64,000 bases of DNA, taken from contig CBDFMI010000006.1 of NCBI GenBank assembly GCA_965249615.1, positions 186,001 to 250,000 on the forward strand, given 5' to 3'. The notes beneath the pieces are model-generated. The model was not told the origin of the DNA and did not search any database. It was given only the letters and a program-made list of their open reading frames with translations. This DNA comes from G963555815 sp965249615 [NCBI: bacterium] (GTDB lineage: Bacteria; UBA8248; JACPRG01). A program made the translations under genes and the position numbers. This document shows, one piece after another, positions 32,571 through 46,735 of the stretch (its first letter is position 1; every line of letters starts with the position of its first letter).

Positions 32571-34679
32571 ATGAGGACATTGAGTGGGCATTTCAAGGGC
32601 AGGGGGGTGTGGAAGTCGGGTGGGGTGTTGTTGCTGTTCACCCTGACGGCTTGTGCGCCGACCTTATTGCCGGACTCAGTGGACCCGGTTCTGAGTCACA
32701 AGATGGGCAAGGAGATTCGGGTCCCGAATACGACGCCGGCCTACGAGGGGCAGCCCATGCTTCACGCCAGCGAGCTGAAGATGACGCCGCTGCTTGAGAC
32801 GGATAGTGCCACGGGGTGGGAAATAGAGGGTCTTCGCGATCCCCTTCAGGACATCGAGTTGGCCATGACGCGTCTTCTCATGGTGGCTCGGGCGTCCGGC
32901 GACCAGTCGATTGAGGACCTGGACGCTGCCGAGGAGATGCTGGCCATCCTTCTTGGCACCACCGAGGGCCGGGTCTACGACGGTTTTCCTCTCTTGAACT
33001 ACAATCCGGGCGCATTTGTGGACGACCAGGTCCCGGATGAGTACAAGATGAAGCGTCTGGTGGACACGGGCGAGACCGTTCGCAGCCAGATCGATGGTGA
33101 GCTCCACAAGGTGTGGGAGGTGACCATCAACATGCTCTGGTACGGTCACAACTTCGACTCCGACACCTTCCTCCTTCGCGTCCCCTATGAGGCTCAACTC
33201 TACGACGAGTTCCGCATCAACTGGCGGATTTACTCGCTTATTCAGGAGGACATCGCCCCGACCACAATCCTCAACGACGGTTTTGGCCGGATCTTTCACG
33301 GTCTGGACAGCACCTTCACGAGCATTCCGGCGGAGACTCTCTCTGAGCTCACGGTCAAGTACCCCTCCATCATTCACTTCAAGGGCATGTACACCTGGGG
33401 CTGGGGCGTGCACCCGCCTCGGGTCCAGTTCCTTCAGCCAGTCTTTGAGGATTTCCCCAGCGGTGAGCTGAACCCGGCGGGTGAGTCCTTCGCGACGCGG
33501 ACCCGGGAGGACCTCACCATCGAGAACATCGGTGAGGCAGCCCCCGAGAAGAAGGCTTATAGGGTTGCCCTGGCGGCCGTGGACGGCGCCACCGGCAACG
33601 AGATCGCCGCCATGCTCATGGACCCCGACGTGGCCCCTTCTGGGACTTTTAGGGAGTGGACCCGGCTCGCGGCGGACCTTCGTCAGCTGCCCCCTGAGGC
33701 CTGGGAAATCCTTCAGGAGGAAGAGGGGCTAGGCCGAGGCGAATACGGGGACTACGACATCATCCTGGCCTACCTCAACAACGAGATCTACGGCGTGACC
33801 CCTTTCGCCCAGGTCGGGACCGAGGCCAAGGGCGCCGTGGTCCGTGACTGGGAGCAGGGTGGGTCCTTCAAGGTCAAGATCATCAACCTGGACAACATGG
33901 TCCACTACTACCGCAACGTGGACTTCGGCGACCAGCTCCCCAACGAGGCGGCCAGCGCCTTTGGCAACGGCAGCTTCAGCTTCGGGAAGTTCAACGCCAA
34001 GCCCACCTACGGGGTGCCCAAGGTGGCCGAGATGCAGTGGCGGACCGGTTGGGGGTATGTCCCCCACGCCGGGATCAACGCCCAGGCAGGCGTCTTCCCA
34101 CGGGAAGAGGACCAGGGACTCCTAACCCCCTTCACTGATCAGCTCGGTGAGACTCACCCGGGCTACATCTTCAAGCGCGCGAGCGGTTACTGGCGTTTCA
34201 ACCCGCCGGCGAAGATCAGAGAGGGTGAGAACATCCCCGCGGGCGACCCCCTTCGGGACGCCGACGGAGAGGACGGGGTCCTCGTCAGCTTTGACGCGGA
34301 GGCCTTTGGCGTCGCCAAGATGCCCAAAGAGACCATCATCACCCACCCCTACTCCGACACCTTCCCCGAGCTTCGCTTCCCGGGCTTCCTGAGGAACCCG
34401 AACGGGGGCGGCGACATCATCCCCCCGACCCGCATCTGGGCCCCCTTCCTCACCATGAACCCAGAGACCGGGACCCTTCTGGCGCCCGACGGACGCTACT
34501 GGGTCGACTACACCTACTTCCACGGAAGGCCCGTCGACGGCAACAGCTCCATCACCGCCAACGTAGAGGCACCCAGAGCAGGGGCGCAGCTCTTCTACCA
34601 GTTCGACCCCCTCTTCCACGACAACATGATCTTCTCCTACCACCCGCGCTCGGACGCAGTCTCCACCAACCTGAGATAA
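32571..34679 (+). CDS. Large lipoprotein of unknown function
   Basis: I place the start at 32571 (second of two adjacent ATGs), 5 bp after GAAGGGGG. The N-terminus is MRTLSGHFKGRGVWK, then a hydrophobic VLLLFTLTACAP whose LTAC is a lipobox, giving a lipoprotein of about 680 mature residues. I do not recognise the family. It is rich in Trp, Tyr, Phe and Asp/Asn with no repeats, beginning with a helical part (IELAMTRLLMVARASGD) and continuing with many short beta-like segments and Pro/Gly loops. Codon choice is strongly biased to C- and G-ending codons, which suggests high expression. It has its own promoter region and terminator, so it is a single-gene unit. Confidence 0.75.
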   Translation: MRTLSGHFKGRGVWKSGGVLLLFTLTACAPTLLPDSVDPVLSHKMGKEIRVPNTTPAYEGQPMLHASELKMTPLLETDSATGWEIEGLRDPLQDIELAMTRLLMVARASGDQSIEDLDAAEEMLAILLGTTEGRVYDGFPLLNYNPGAFVDDQVPDEYKMKRLVDTGETVRSQIDGELHKVWEVTINMLWYGHNFDSDTFLLRVPYEAQLYDEFRINWRIYSLIQEDIAPTTILNDGFGRIFHGLDSTFTSIPAETLSELTVKYPSIIHFKGMYTWGWGVHPPRVQFLQPVFEDFPSGELNPAGESFATRTREDLTIENIGEAAPEKKAYRVALAAVDGATGNEIAAMLMDPDVAPSGTFREWTRLAADLRQLPPEAWEILQEEEGLGRGEYGDYDIILAYLNNEIYGVTPFAQVGTEAKGAVVRDWEQGGSFKVKIINLDNMVHYYRNVDFGDQLPNEAASAFGNGSFSFGKFNAKPTYGVPKVAEMQWRTGWGYVPHAGINAQAGVFPREEDQGLLTPFTDQLGETHPGYIFKRASGYWRFNPPAKIREGENIPAGDPLRDADGEDGVLVSFDAEAFGVAKMPKETIITHPYSDTFPELRFPGFLRNPNGGGDIIPPTRIWAPFLTMNPETGTLLAPDGRYWVDYTYFHGRPVDGNSSITANVEAPRAGAQLFYQFDPLFHDNMIFSYHPRSDAVSTNLR

Positions 34680-34694
34680 CCGACCTACACATAA

Positions 34695-34727
34695 GAGGGC
34701 CCGAAGGTGTTTTACCTTCGGGCCCTC
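34695..34727. terminator. Bidirectional terminator hairpin between convergent genes
   Basis: GAGGGCCCGAAGGT and ACCTTCGGGCCCTC form a perfect 14-bp stem around GTTTT. It lies between the lipoprotein gene (plus) and the glycerate kinase gene (minus). No long T run follows on either side, but stem strength and location support termination for both. Confidence 0.8.
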
Positions 34728-34741
34728 GCTGTATTACCTTG

Positions 34742-36079
34742 TCAGCCGACGAGAAGGATGTGGAGGTCCATGACATTAGTGAGGGTGGGGCCTGTGATAA
34801 GAAGGTCGCCGAGCCGTTCAAAGAAAGGATAGGCGTCGTTATTTTGAAGGTGCGCCCTGGCGTCGAGTCCGGCCCCGGCGGACCTTTGGACCGTTCTCCC
34901 GTCCGCGAGGGCGCCGGCGGCGTCGGTTGGGCCATCCGTCCCATCCGTCCCTCCGCTCAAGAGGGCAACTCCCTCAAGTCCCGCCATCTCTAGCGCCGCC
35001 GCCAGGACCAACTCCTGATTCCTCCCGCCTTTTCCCCCTCCGCGAAGTGTGACGGTCGTCTCACCACCGCTCAGGACACACGCCGGGGAACGAATGAGTT
35101 CACCCCTTCCCCTGATCTTCTTGGCGATATCGGCATACATCTTGGCGACCTCGCGGGCCTCGCCCTCCATCTGAGTAGAGAGGGTGAGGACTTGGTAGCC
35201 AAGGGTTTTTGCCCGCTCCGCCGCCGTCTGAACCGCCAGGTGATTATTGCCGACGATGAGATTCGTCGTCCGCCCGAAAGCGGGGTCGCCCACCTTAGGG
35301 GTCTCGGGCAGTTCTCCCCGGGCCCCTTTTTCCAGATGCGAAACCACGGGCCGCGGGAGTTTAGGTTTGATCCCATACCGCTTCATCACGCTGAGACAGT
35401 CGGCGAAGGTCGTCGGGTCTGGCACCGCCGGGCCCGAGGCGATGGAGTCCAGACGGTCTCCGATGACGTCAGAGAGGATGAGAGAGACGAGGGTGGCCGG
35501 GTGAGCCCGGCGGGCAAGGTGTCCCCCCTTGATGGCCGAGAGGTGTTTTCGGACGGTGTTCACCTCTTCGATGTCGGCCCCGCACTCAAGGAGGATACGG
35601 GTCGCCTCTTTCTTATGGTCCAGGTTGAGGCCCACGGCAGGGAGGGGGAGAAGGGCCGAGCCCCCCCCTGAGAGGAGACAGAAAACGATGTCTTTTTCGG
35701 AGGCGCTATCGAGGATCTGAACCATCTCGTTGACACCCTGCACCCCGTTCTCGTCCGGGATGGGGTGTCCCGCCTCATTCAGCCGGACAATTTCAAGGGG
35801 AAGGGCGTGGCCGTACTTGACGTTGATAAAGCCCTGGTCGATCCGGCCGGGCAAAATCTCCTCAAGCCCCAGGGCCATCTTCGCCCCCGCCTTTCCCGCC
35901 CCAACGACATAGACGCGCTCGAAATGACCGACGTCTAGATCCCCCTCCCCTCCCAGGAGGAGCCTCGTGCCTTCAAGGCGCAGCGAGCGTTTGATGAGCT
36001 GAAGGGAATCAACGGCCTGAAGGGCGTGGTGAAAAATTTCCAGGAGGTCCTGGCGAAGACGGGACTCTTCGACGGCCAA
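34742..36079 (-). CDS. Glycerate 2-kinase (MOFRL family)
   Basis: 445 residues with the DUF4147 N-terminal domain (RVYVVGAGKAGAKMALGLEEI, then LLSGGGSALLPLPA, GADIEEVNTVRKHLSAIKGG) and the C-terminal MOFRL domain (VLSGGETTVTLRGGGKGGRNQE, ALLSGGTDGTDGPTDAAGA). The family phosphorylates D-glycerate to 2-phosphoglycerate. The next gene in transcription direction upstream is enolase, which turns 2-phosphoglycerate into phosphoenolpyruvate, so the two form a short glycerate-assimilation pair. The aminotransferase at 57409 could supply hydroxypyruvate or glycerate from serine elsewhere in the pathway. Confidence 0.93.
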   Translation of the reverse strand: MAVEESRLRQDLLEIFHHALQAVDSLQLIKRSLRLEGTRLLLGGEGDLDVGHFERVYVVGAGKAGAKMALGLEEILPGRIDQGFINVKYGHALPLEIVRLNEAGHPIPDENGVQGVNEMVQILDSASEKDIVFCLLSGGGSALLPLPAVGLNLDHKKEATRILLECGADIEEVNTVRKHLSAIKGGHLARRAHPATLVSLILSDVIGDRLDSIASGPAVPDPTTFADCLSVMKRYGIKPKLPRPVVSHLEKGARGELPETPKVGDPAFGRTTNLIVGNNHLAVQTAAERAKTLGYQVLTLSTQMEGEAREVAKMYADIAKKIRGRGELIRSPACVLSGGETTVTLRGGGKGGRNQELVLAAALEMAGLEGVALLSGGTDGTDGPTDAAGALADGRTVQRSAGAGLDARAHLQNNDAYPFFERLGDLLITGPTLTNVMDLHILLVG

Positions 36080-36124
36080 AACTTATCTCCACCCGGAAGG
36101 ATGAAGGTGGTATTTCACGCGGCC

Positions 36125-38345
<2,221 letters not shown>

Positions 38346-38442
38346 TCCCCAGCTCTTCCAAGGGGGGCGCCCCCCCTCCTCCCGTGAAAAACGCGGCCCG
38401 ATCTTTCTCCTCCGACACTTGACTAAATATGGATTGCCTGAA

Positions 38443-38865
38443 TCATTTCGAGCCCTTTCTCGCAACTCGAAGGCGCATACTCGCCCTTTCCAGGGCCGCC
38501 CGAGCCCTTTCAATATCGACCGGGACTTGCTGTTCTCTGAAACGTTTTCGGGCACGCTCCTCGGCGGCCTCGGCCCTTTTCAAGTCAATCTCCTCCGCCT
38601 TCTCAGCTACCTCCGCCAGGATGGTCACCTTCTCAGGCCCAACTTCGGCGTAGCCCCAACTGAGGGCCAGGTGGTGTGTCTTCTCTCCCTTTCGATACAC
38701 CACCTCACCGATGTCCAGGGTCGTCAGGAGCGGGGTGTGAAGGGGAAGGACGCCAAATTCCCCCAGCGCCCCGGGGGCGCTCACCATGTCCACCTCCTCG
38801 GAAAGAAGAAGGCGCTCTGGGGTCACCACCTCCAAGCGTACTTTTTGTGGTCCTTCGGCCGTCAT
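38443..38865 (-). CDS. atpC: F1F0 ATP synthase subunit epsilon
   Basis: 140 residues starting MTAEGPQKVRLEVVTPERLL, with the beta-sandwich signature PGALGEFGVLPLHTPLLTTL and a C-terminal pair of helices rich in Ala, Arg and Glu. It is the last gene of the F1 cluster, 19 bp after atpD. It regulates F1 rotation. Confidence 0.97.
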   Translation of the reverse strand: MTAEGPQKVRLEVVTPERLLLSEEVDMVSAPGALGEFGVLPLHTPLLTTLDIGEVVYRKGEKTHHLALSWGYAEVGPEKVTILAEVAEKAEEIDLKRAEAAEERARKRFREQQVPVDIERARAALERASMRLRVARKGSK

Positions 38866-38884
38866 CTTCTTCGCTTTCCCGGGT

Positions 38885-40333
<1,449 letters not shown>

Positions 40334-40344
40334 CTACTTGCGTG

Positions 40345-41226
40345 TCATCCTCGCAGGGCATCCGCCCCGCTGACTACCTCGATAATCTCCCTGGTGATGG
40401 CGGCCTGACGAGTCCTGTTCAAGCGGCGAGCGAGGTCTGTGATCATGTCCGAGGCGTTATTCGTCGCGTTGTCCATGGCCACCATGCGGGCCCCATGCTC
40501 GCTGGCGTCGGCATCAAGGAGGATCCGAAAGACCTGGGTGTAGAGGTGGCGAGCGAGGAGACCCGAGAGGACACCGTCCACAGAGGGCTCGTAGAGAAAG
40601 TCCTCCTCCTCGATCCCCGCAGTCTCCTCCTGAGGGGCCAGGAGCCTGAGGGGAAGGATGGGCTCTATGGTCACGCGCTGCTGGACGGCCGATCGGAATT
40701 TGTTATAGATGAAGGTGACCTCGTCGGCCCGCCTCTCCCGAAAAGCCTCGATGAGGTAATCTGCGATCTCGGTCGCCAGAGCATATTCCACATGGCCAAA
40801 GTGCCCGATGAACTCCCGCTCGATCTCCATCCCGCGATAGGCGAAGAGGTCACGCCCTTTTTTCCCGATGGCGATGACGGAGACGGCCAGCGCCTCTGCC
40901 TGCTCGCTTCGGCTTTCAATCAGGTCGAAGGTAGATCTCAGCACGTTGGCGTTATAGGCGCCACAGAGGCCTTTGTCGGAGGTCACGGGGACCAACAAAA
41001 GGCGCCGCACGGGCCGGGCTACAAGAAGGGGGTGCCTGGCGGGATCTGTCCGCCGGGCAAGGCTCGCCACCACCTCCGCCATCTTGTCGGCATAGGGGCG
41101 GGCGTTGGTAATGCGCTGTTGGGCGCGGCGGAGCTTCGCCGCCGCCACGAACTTCATGGCCCGGGTCACTTGCTGGGTCTTCCTGACGCTGGTAATCCGT
41201 CGTCGGATGACCCGAAGGGTCGCCAT
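40345..41226 (-). CDS. atpG: F1F0 ATP synthase subunit gamma
   Basis: 293 residues starting MATLRVIRRRITSVRKTQQVTRAMKFVAAAKL, with internal TSDKGLCGAYNANV and the C-terminal RMVAMDNATNNASDMITDL. These are the coiled-coil termini that form the rotor shaft. It lies between alpha and beta. Confidence 0.98.
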   Translation of the reverse strand: MATLRVIRRRITSVRKTQQVTRAMKFVAAAKLRRAQQRITNARPYADKMAEVVASLARRTDPARHPLLVARPVRRLLLVPVTSDKGLCGAYNANVLRSTFDLIESRSEQAEALAVSVIAIGKKGRDLFAYRGMEIEREFIGHFGHVEYALATEIADYLIEAFRERRADEVTFIYNKFRSAVQQRVTIEPILPLRLLAPQEETAGIEEEDFLYEPSVDGVLSGLLARHLYTQVFRILLDADASEHGARMVAMDNATNNASDMITDLARRLNRTRQAAITREIIEVVSGADALRG

Positions 41227-41242
41227 TGCGCCTCCTGGCTAA

Positions 41243-43339
<2,097 letters not shown>

Positions 43340-43343
<4 letters not shown>

Positions 43344-43912
43344 TTCAGGCCTCCCAGCTTTGAGACGTACTCTTTAAGAAAGCGTCGCTGATCATCGGGC
43401 CCAAGCTCCCTCTTCAGGGCCTCCTCGGCCAACTCCAGGGCCAGGGAAGCGGCCTTCTCCTTGAGCTGTTGCTGGGCCTTCTTGGTCTCCTGATCGATGG
43501 TCAAGCGGGCCTGCTCCATCACCCGCTGGGCCACTTCCCGGGCCTCCTCCAGGATACGCCCCTGAAGGGCGCGGCGCTCCTCTTCAGCGGCCGCCCGGAG
43601 GGTCGAAAGCTCTTGCTCCAGGTGGACTGTCCTCTCGGTGTATTCCTCCAGGAGTCTTTTCGCCTCTGTCCTCGATTCCTCAGCGTCGTCCATGGCCTTG
43701 ACGAGCTTCTCGCGACGGTCTGCCATTGCCCGTCGAATGGGCTTTCTCAGAAGGAAATAGAGCAGGACCGCCACGATCAGGAAATTGATGACCCGAGAGA
43801 ATTCCGTCCAGGAATCAAAGACACGGTGGTGGACCCCTTCCTCGGCCGCGGCGGCCAAGAGGGGGATTCCAAGGAGAAGGATGACCGCTGTTTTCTTCAG
43901 GCCCTTACACAT
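43340..43912 (-). CDS. atpF: F1F0 ATP synthase subunit b
   Basis: 190 residues from the ATG at 43912, which overlaps the stop of the b'-subunit gene. A cleavable-looking or membrane N-terminus (VILLLGIPLLAAAAEEG) precedes the b-subunit helix FSRVINFLIVAVLLYFLLRKPI and a long charged coiled coil of about 130 residues. The extra N-terminal hydrophobic segment, followed by Glu-Glu-Gly, is a frequent feature of b subunits in delta-proteobacteria-like lineages. Confidence 0.95.
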
Positions 43913-44336
43913 CAATCGTCCTTCCCGCCACCTGGCGCGTAATGAGAGCGGCAAGGCCGCGGGCCTCCTTGGCGAGACCCTCGTTGGCGAGGGTTCCCTG
44001 TTCCTCTATCTGCTTTCTTGTCTTCTCGACAAGGAGACTGGTCTCTTCCCGCTGCCCTTCCACCATCCGCCTTGCCTCTTCCCCGGCCTTTCGCTGGGCC
44101 CCAAAGAGGGCGTCGACCCCCTCCCGCTTGACCTTCGCGATGGCCACCTCATACTGCCCAAGGCGCTTTTGTGCGGCTTCCCGGTCGGCAGCAGCGCTCT
44201 CCAGGTTTCCCTCAATCTTCTCCCTCCGTTCATCCATCCGTCTCAGGATAGGCCGGTAGAGAAAGCGGTTCAGGAGTGAGAGGAGGACGAGGAAATTCAG
44301 AAACTGGATGAAAACTGTGAAGTTCAGCTCAATCAC
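43905..44336 (-). CDS. F1F0 ATP synthase subunit b'
   Basis: 143 residues from a GTG at 44336, which follows AGGAAGGG by 7 bp; the longer frame to 44417 is not supported. VIELNFTVFIQFLNFLVLLSLLNRFLYRPIL is one membrane helix followed by a charged helix of about 100 residues with RRMDERREKIEGNLESAAAD. Having distinct b and b' genes is known from photosynthetic bacteria and several deep-branching groups. The gene is first in the operon; the a and c subunits are not in the window. Confidence 0.9.
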   Translation of the reverse strand: MIELNFTVFIQFLNFLVLLSLLNRFLYRPILRRMDERREKIEGNLESAAADREAAQKRLGQYEVAIAKVKREGVDALFGAQRKAGEEARRMVEGQREETSLLVEKTRKQIEEQGTLANEGLAKEARGLAALITRQVAGRTIDV

Positions 44337-44415
44337 AAAAGGGCCCTTCCTAAGAGGGATTTTGGCCTTTCTAGGACCCCTTAAAAGCAGGAAAGCGGGA
44401 TTCTCGAAGTCCTTC

Positions 44416-44444
44416 ACTCTAATCGACCGGCTCTATGCCGTCAA
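44416..44444 (-). promoter_or_regulatory. Candidate promoter of the ATP synthase operon
   Basis: On the minus strand TTGACG (44444-44439) and TAGAGT (44421-44416) are separated by 17 bp, about 80 bp upstream of the b' start codon. Matches are five of six and four of six. A divergent candidate -10 TATACT for the LysR gene lies at 44484-44489. Confidence 0.5.
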
Positions 44445-44533
44445 CCCCCTCTCTACTATCTATCAAGCCCAAAATCCGTTTGCTATACTAGTGAAGAACG
44501 CTGATTCCCTTTTATTTAGGCCGGAAGTGACTC

Positions 44534-45427
44534 GTGGACATCCGCCAGCTTGAGCTCTTCTGCAAGGTCGCCGACCTCAAGAGCTTCTCCAAAGCGGCCG
44601 AAGCTATCTCCTTGACCCAACCGACCGCCAGCGGTCACATCAAGTCCCTGGAGGACGCCTTCGGCCTTCGCCTCTTTGACCGCCTGGGCCGGGAGGTTGC
44701 CCTCACCCAGGCGGGGAAGATCCTTTACGATTACGCTCACCAAATCCTGGCCCTTCGCCAAGAAGCTATCCAGGCCCTTCAACAGTTCACCGGGGCCATG
44801 AAGGGGACCCTGCGGCTGGGAGGGAGCACCATTCCAGGGGAATATCTCCTTCCACCCCTCATCGGCGAGTTCAAGAAGCGCCATCCCCACGTGGGCATCA
44901 GCCTTCAGATCGGGGACTCGGCCTCCGTCTGCCAGGGGGTCCTGGAGGGAAAGATCGAGTTTGGGGTCGTCGGGGCCCGGATGGATGAGGCCCATCTCGT
45001 CTTCGAGACCTTCCGAGAGGATGAGCTGATCCTGGTCGTCCACCCCCAGCACCCCTGGGCGGCCAAAGGGAAAGTGGGCGTCCGGAACCTGACGGACCAC
45101 CCCTTCATCCTGCGGGAGGAGGGATCGGGCTCCCGAAGGACAATGGAGGAGAGGCTCCAAGATCTGGGCCTGGATGTCCGCCGCCTTCAGGTGGTGGCCG
45201 AGATGGGGAGCAGTGAGGCCGTCCGGGAGGCCGTCAAGGCGGGAGTGGGGGCCTCTATCATCTCCCGGTTCGCCGTGAGGAGTGATCTGGAGATGGGGCT
45301 TCTCAAGGAGGTGGCCATCGCAGGGGCCTCCCTGACTCGAGATTTCTATATCGCCCACCACAAGGTCCGCTACCGGACCCCCATCTGCCAGGCGTTCCAC
45401 GCCTTCCTCCTGGAGAGCGACCGATAA
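44534..45427 (+). CDS. LysR-family regulator of the selenium-metabolism-associated type
   Basis: 297 residues, start GTG. Helix-turn-helix at residues 18-40 (LKSFSKAAEAISLTQPTASG), then a substrate-binding domain with VVGARMDEAHLVFETFREDEL and VAEMGSSEAVREAVKAGVG. The N-terminal MDIRQLELFCKVADLKSFSK and overall pattern resemble the LysR subgroup found next to selA/selB genes. Here tRNA-Sec lies 1 kb downstream, which supports the link, but the target genes are not in the window. The last 44 bases are duplicated in tandem right after the stop. Confidence 0.82.
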   Translation: MDIRQLELFCKVADLKSFSKAAEAISLTQPTASGHIKSLEDAFGLRLFDRLGREVALTQAGKILYDYAHQILALRQEAIQALQQFTGAMKGTLRLGGSTIPGEYLLPPLIGEFKKRHPHVGISLQIGDSASVCQGVLEGKIEFGVVGARMDEAHLVFETFREDELILVVHPQHPWAAKGKVGVRNLTDHPFILREEGSGSRRTMEERLQDLGLDVRRLQVVAEMGSSEAVREAVKAGVGASIISRFAVRSDLEMGLLKEVAIAGASLTRDFYIAHHKVRYRTPICQAFHAFLLESDR

Positions 45428-45470
45428 TCTGCCAGGCGTTCCACGCCTTCCTCCTGGAGAGCGACCGATA
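45383..45470. repeat. Perfect 44-bp tandem duplication at the end of the LysR gene
   Basis: Bases 45383-45426 and 45427-45470 are identical. The first unit encodes the C-terminus (ICQAFHAFLLESDR) and the second lies after the stop codon. Because the stop is at the junction, the protein is unaffected. A slippage event or an assembly artefact. Confidence 0.95.
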
Positions 45471-45597
45471 AGAAGATAGATAACACGTTGTCCCTCTTCT
45501 CCTGCTGGCATGACCAGGCTTACCACCGCACCGGAGATGTCAGCACTTCTCTGAACCTTGTGAAGCCGCATGGGAAAAAACCAAACGGGGTCTCCTG

Positions 45598-46293
45598 ATG
45601 TCCACATCGTCTGAGGGGGTCATTTCCATCATCGTCCCCATCCTGAACGAGGAGAAGACGATTGCACGGACGCTCGGCCACCTCCAGGCCTTTGACGAAA
45701 GGCAGGAGGTCATCGTCGTTGACGGAGGGAGCGAGGACAGAAGCCGGGAGGAGGCGGCCCCCCTCGCCAAGGTCCTCACGGCGTCCCGCGGCCGCGCCTC
45801 CCAGATGAACACCGGAGCCCGCCATGCAAAGGGAGATGTCCTCCTCTTCCTTCACGCCGATACCCTACTCCCCTCAAACGCCTTCTCCCAGATCCGCGAA
45901 ACCCTTCAGGACCCCCGAACTGTCGGAGGCGCCTTTCGTCTTAAGCTCGATAAGCCCGGCCTCTTCTACGGTGTCCTGTCCTTTTTCGCAAACCAGAGGG
46001 CCCGCTGGCTCGGCACCATTTACGGGGACCAGGCCCCCTTCGTCCGCCAAGCGGATTTCTTGGCCCTGGGGGGGTACCGGGAGTTGGAGATCATGGAGGA
46101 TGCGGACCTGATGACGCGCTTGAGGCGAAGGGGGAAGGTACGACTCCTTTCCGCCCACGTTGTGAGCTCAAGTCGGCGGTGGGATGGGATGGGGAAAAGG
46201 CGGACGCTCATGACCATGTGGGCTGTGACCCTGGGCCATCTCCTCGGGGTCTCCCCAAAAATACTCAAGCGCCTCTATCCAGATGTGCGTTAA
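45598..46293 (+). CDS. GT2 glycosyltransferase of the TIGR04283 type
   Basis: 231 residues. SIIVPILNEEKTIARTLGHL opens a GT-A domain, EVIVVDGGSEDRSREEA is the nucleotide loop, VLLFLHADTLLPSNAF the D-x-D-like site, and the end with LGTIYGDQAPFVRQADFLALGGY, IMEDADLMTRLRRRG is strongly reminiscent of the TIGR04283 group (often near arsenosugar or selenium-related genes). There is no membrane helix. The acceptor is unknown. The location between a selenium-type LysR gene and tRNA-Sec is consistent with the group's usual company but is only context. Confidence 0.84.
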   Translation: MSTSSEGVISIIVPILNEEKTIARTLGHLQAFDERQEVIVVDGGSEDRSREEAAPLAKVLTASRGRASQMNTGARHAKGDVLLFLHADTLLPSNAFSQIRETLQDPRTVGGAFRLKLDKPGLFYGVLSFFANQRARWLGTIYGDQAPFVRQADFLALGGYRELEIMEDADLMTRLRRRGKVRLLSAHVVSSSRRWDGMGKRRTLMTMWAVTLGHLLGVSPKILKRLYPDVR

Positions 46294-46473
46294 GGTCCCA
46301 CCCCAAGGACCCGCGTCCCTTCCCACAGCCACCGAGAAGGCCGCTCAGGCCCCCAGATCCCCTGTCCTGAGATCCCGCGTGATTCGTGGCACAAGGAAAT
46401 CCGATCGGCTTGCTAGAGACTGTCCCGCGTGATACCTTGTTCCACAATTTTCAGCGCAATTGAAGATATGAGT

Positions 46474-46569
46474 GGAAGCGCATAGAGCCCGGTGGCCCTC
46501 CTGGACTTCAAATCCAGCGTCCCGGTCTAAACCCCGGGCGGTGGGTTCGACTCCCACGCGCTTCCGCCA
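46474..46569 (+). tRNA. selC: tRNA-Sec (selenocysteine, anticodon TCA)
   Basis: A 96-nt tRNA with an 8-bp acceptor stem (GGAAGCGC with GCGCTTCC), discriminator G and encoded CCA. The anticodon arm CTGGA-CTTCAAA-TCCAG gives TCA. A very long variable arm, CGTCCCGG...CCGGGCG, and the T arm GTGGG-TTCGACT-CCCAC follow. Length, acceptor stem and variable arm are specific to bacterial tRNA-Sec. It shows that the organism decodes UGA as selenocysteine. Confidence 0.95.
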
Positions 46570-46735
46570 GGATTTTTCGATCTCTAAAGCTTTTCAACGG
46601 ATCTGACGTGGCCCAGGGGGAAACCCCTCGACCTAATTCACTCCATCGAGTAAAATGGAATAATTCGTTGTGAGCAAGTATTAAGATTTTTATGGGCTAA
46701 TATTGAAATCCCCCACGGACTGAGGAGGATCTCTC

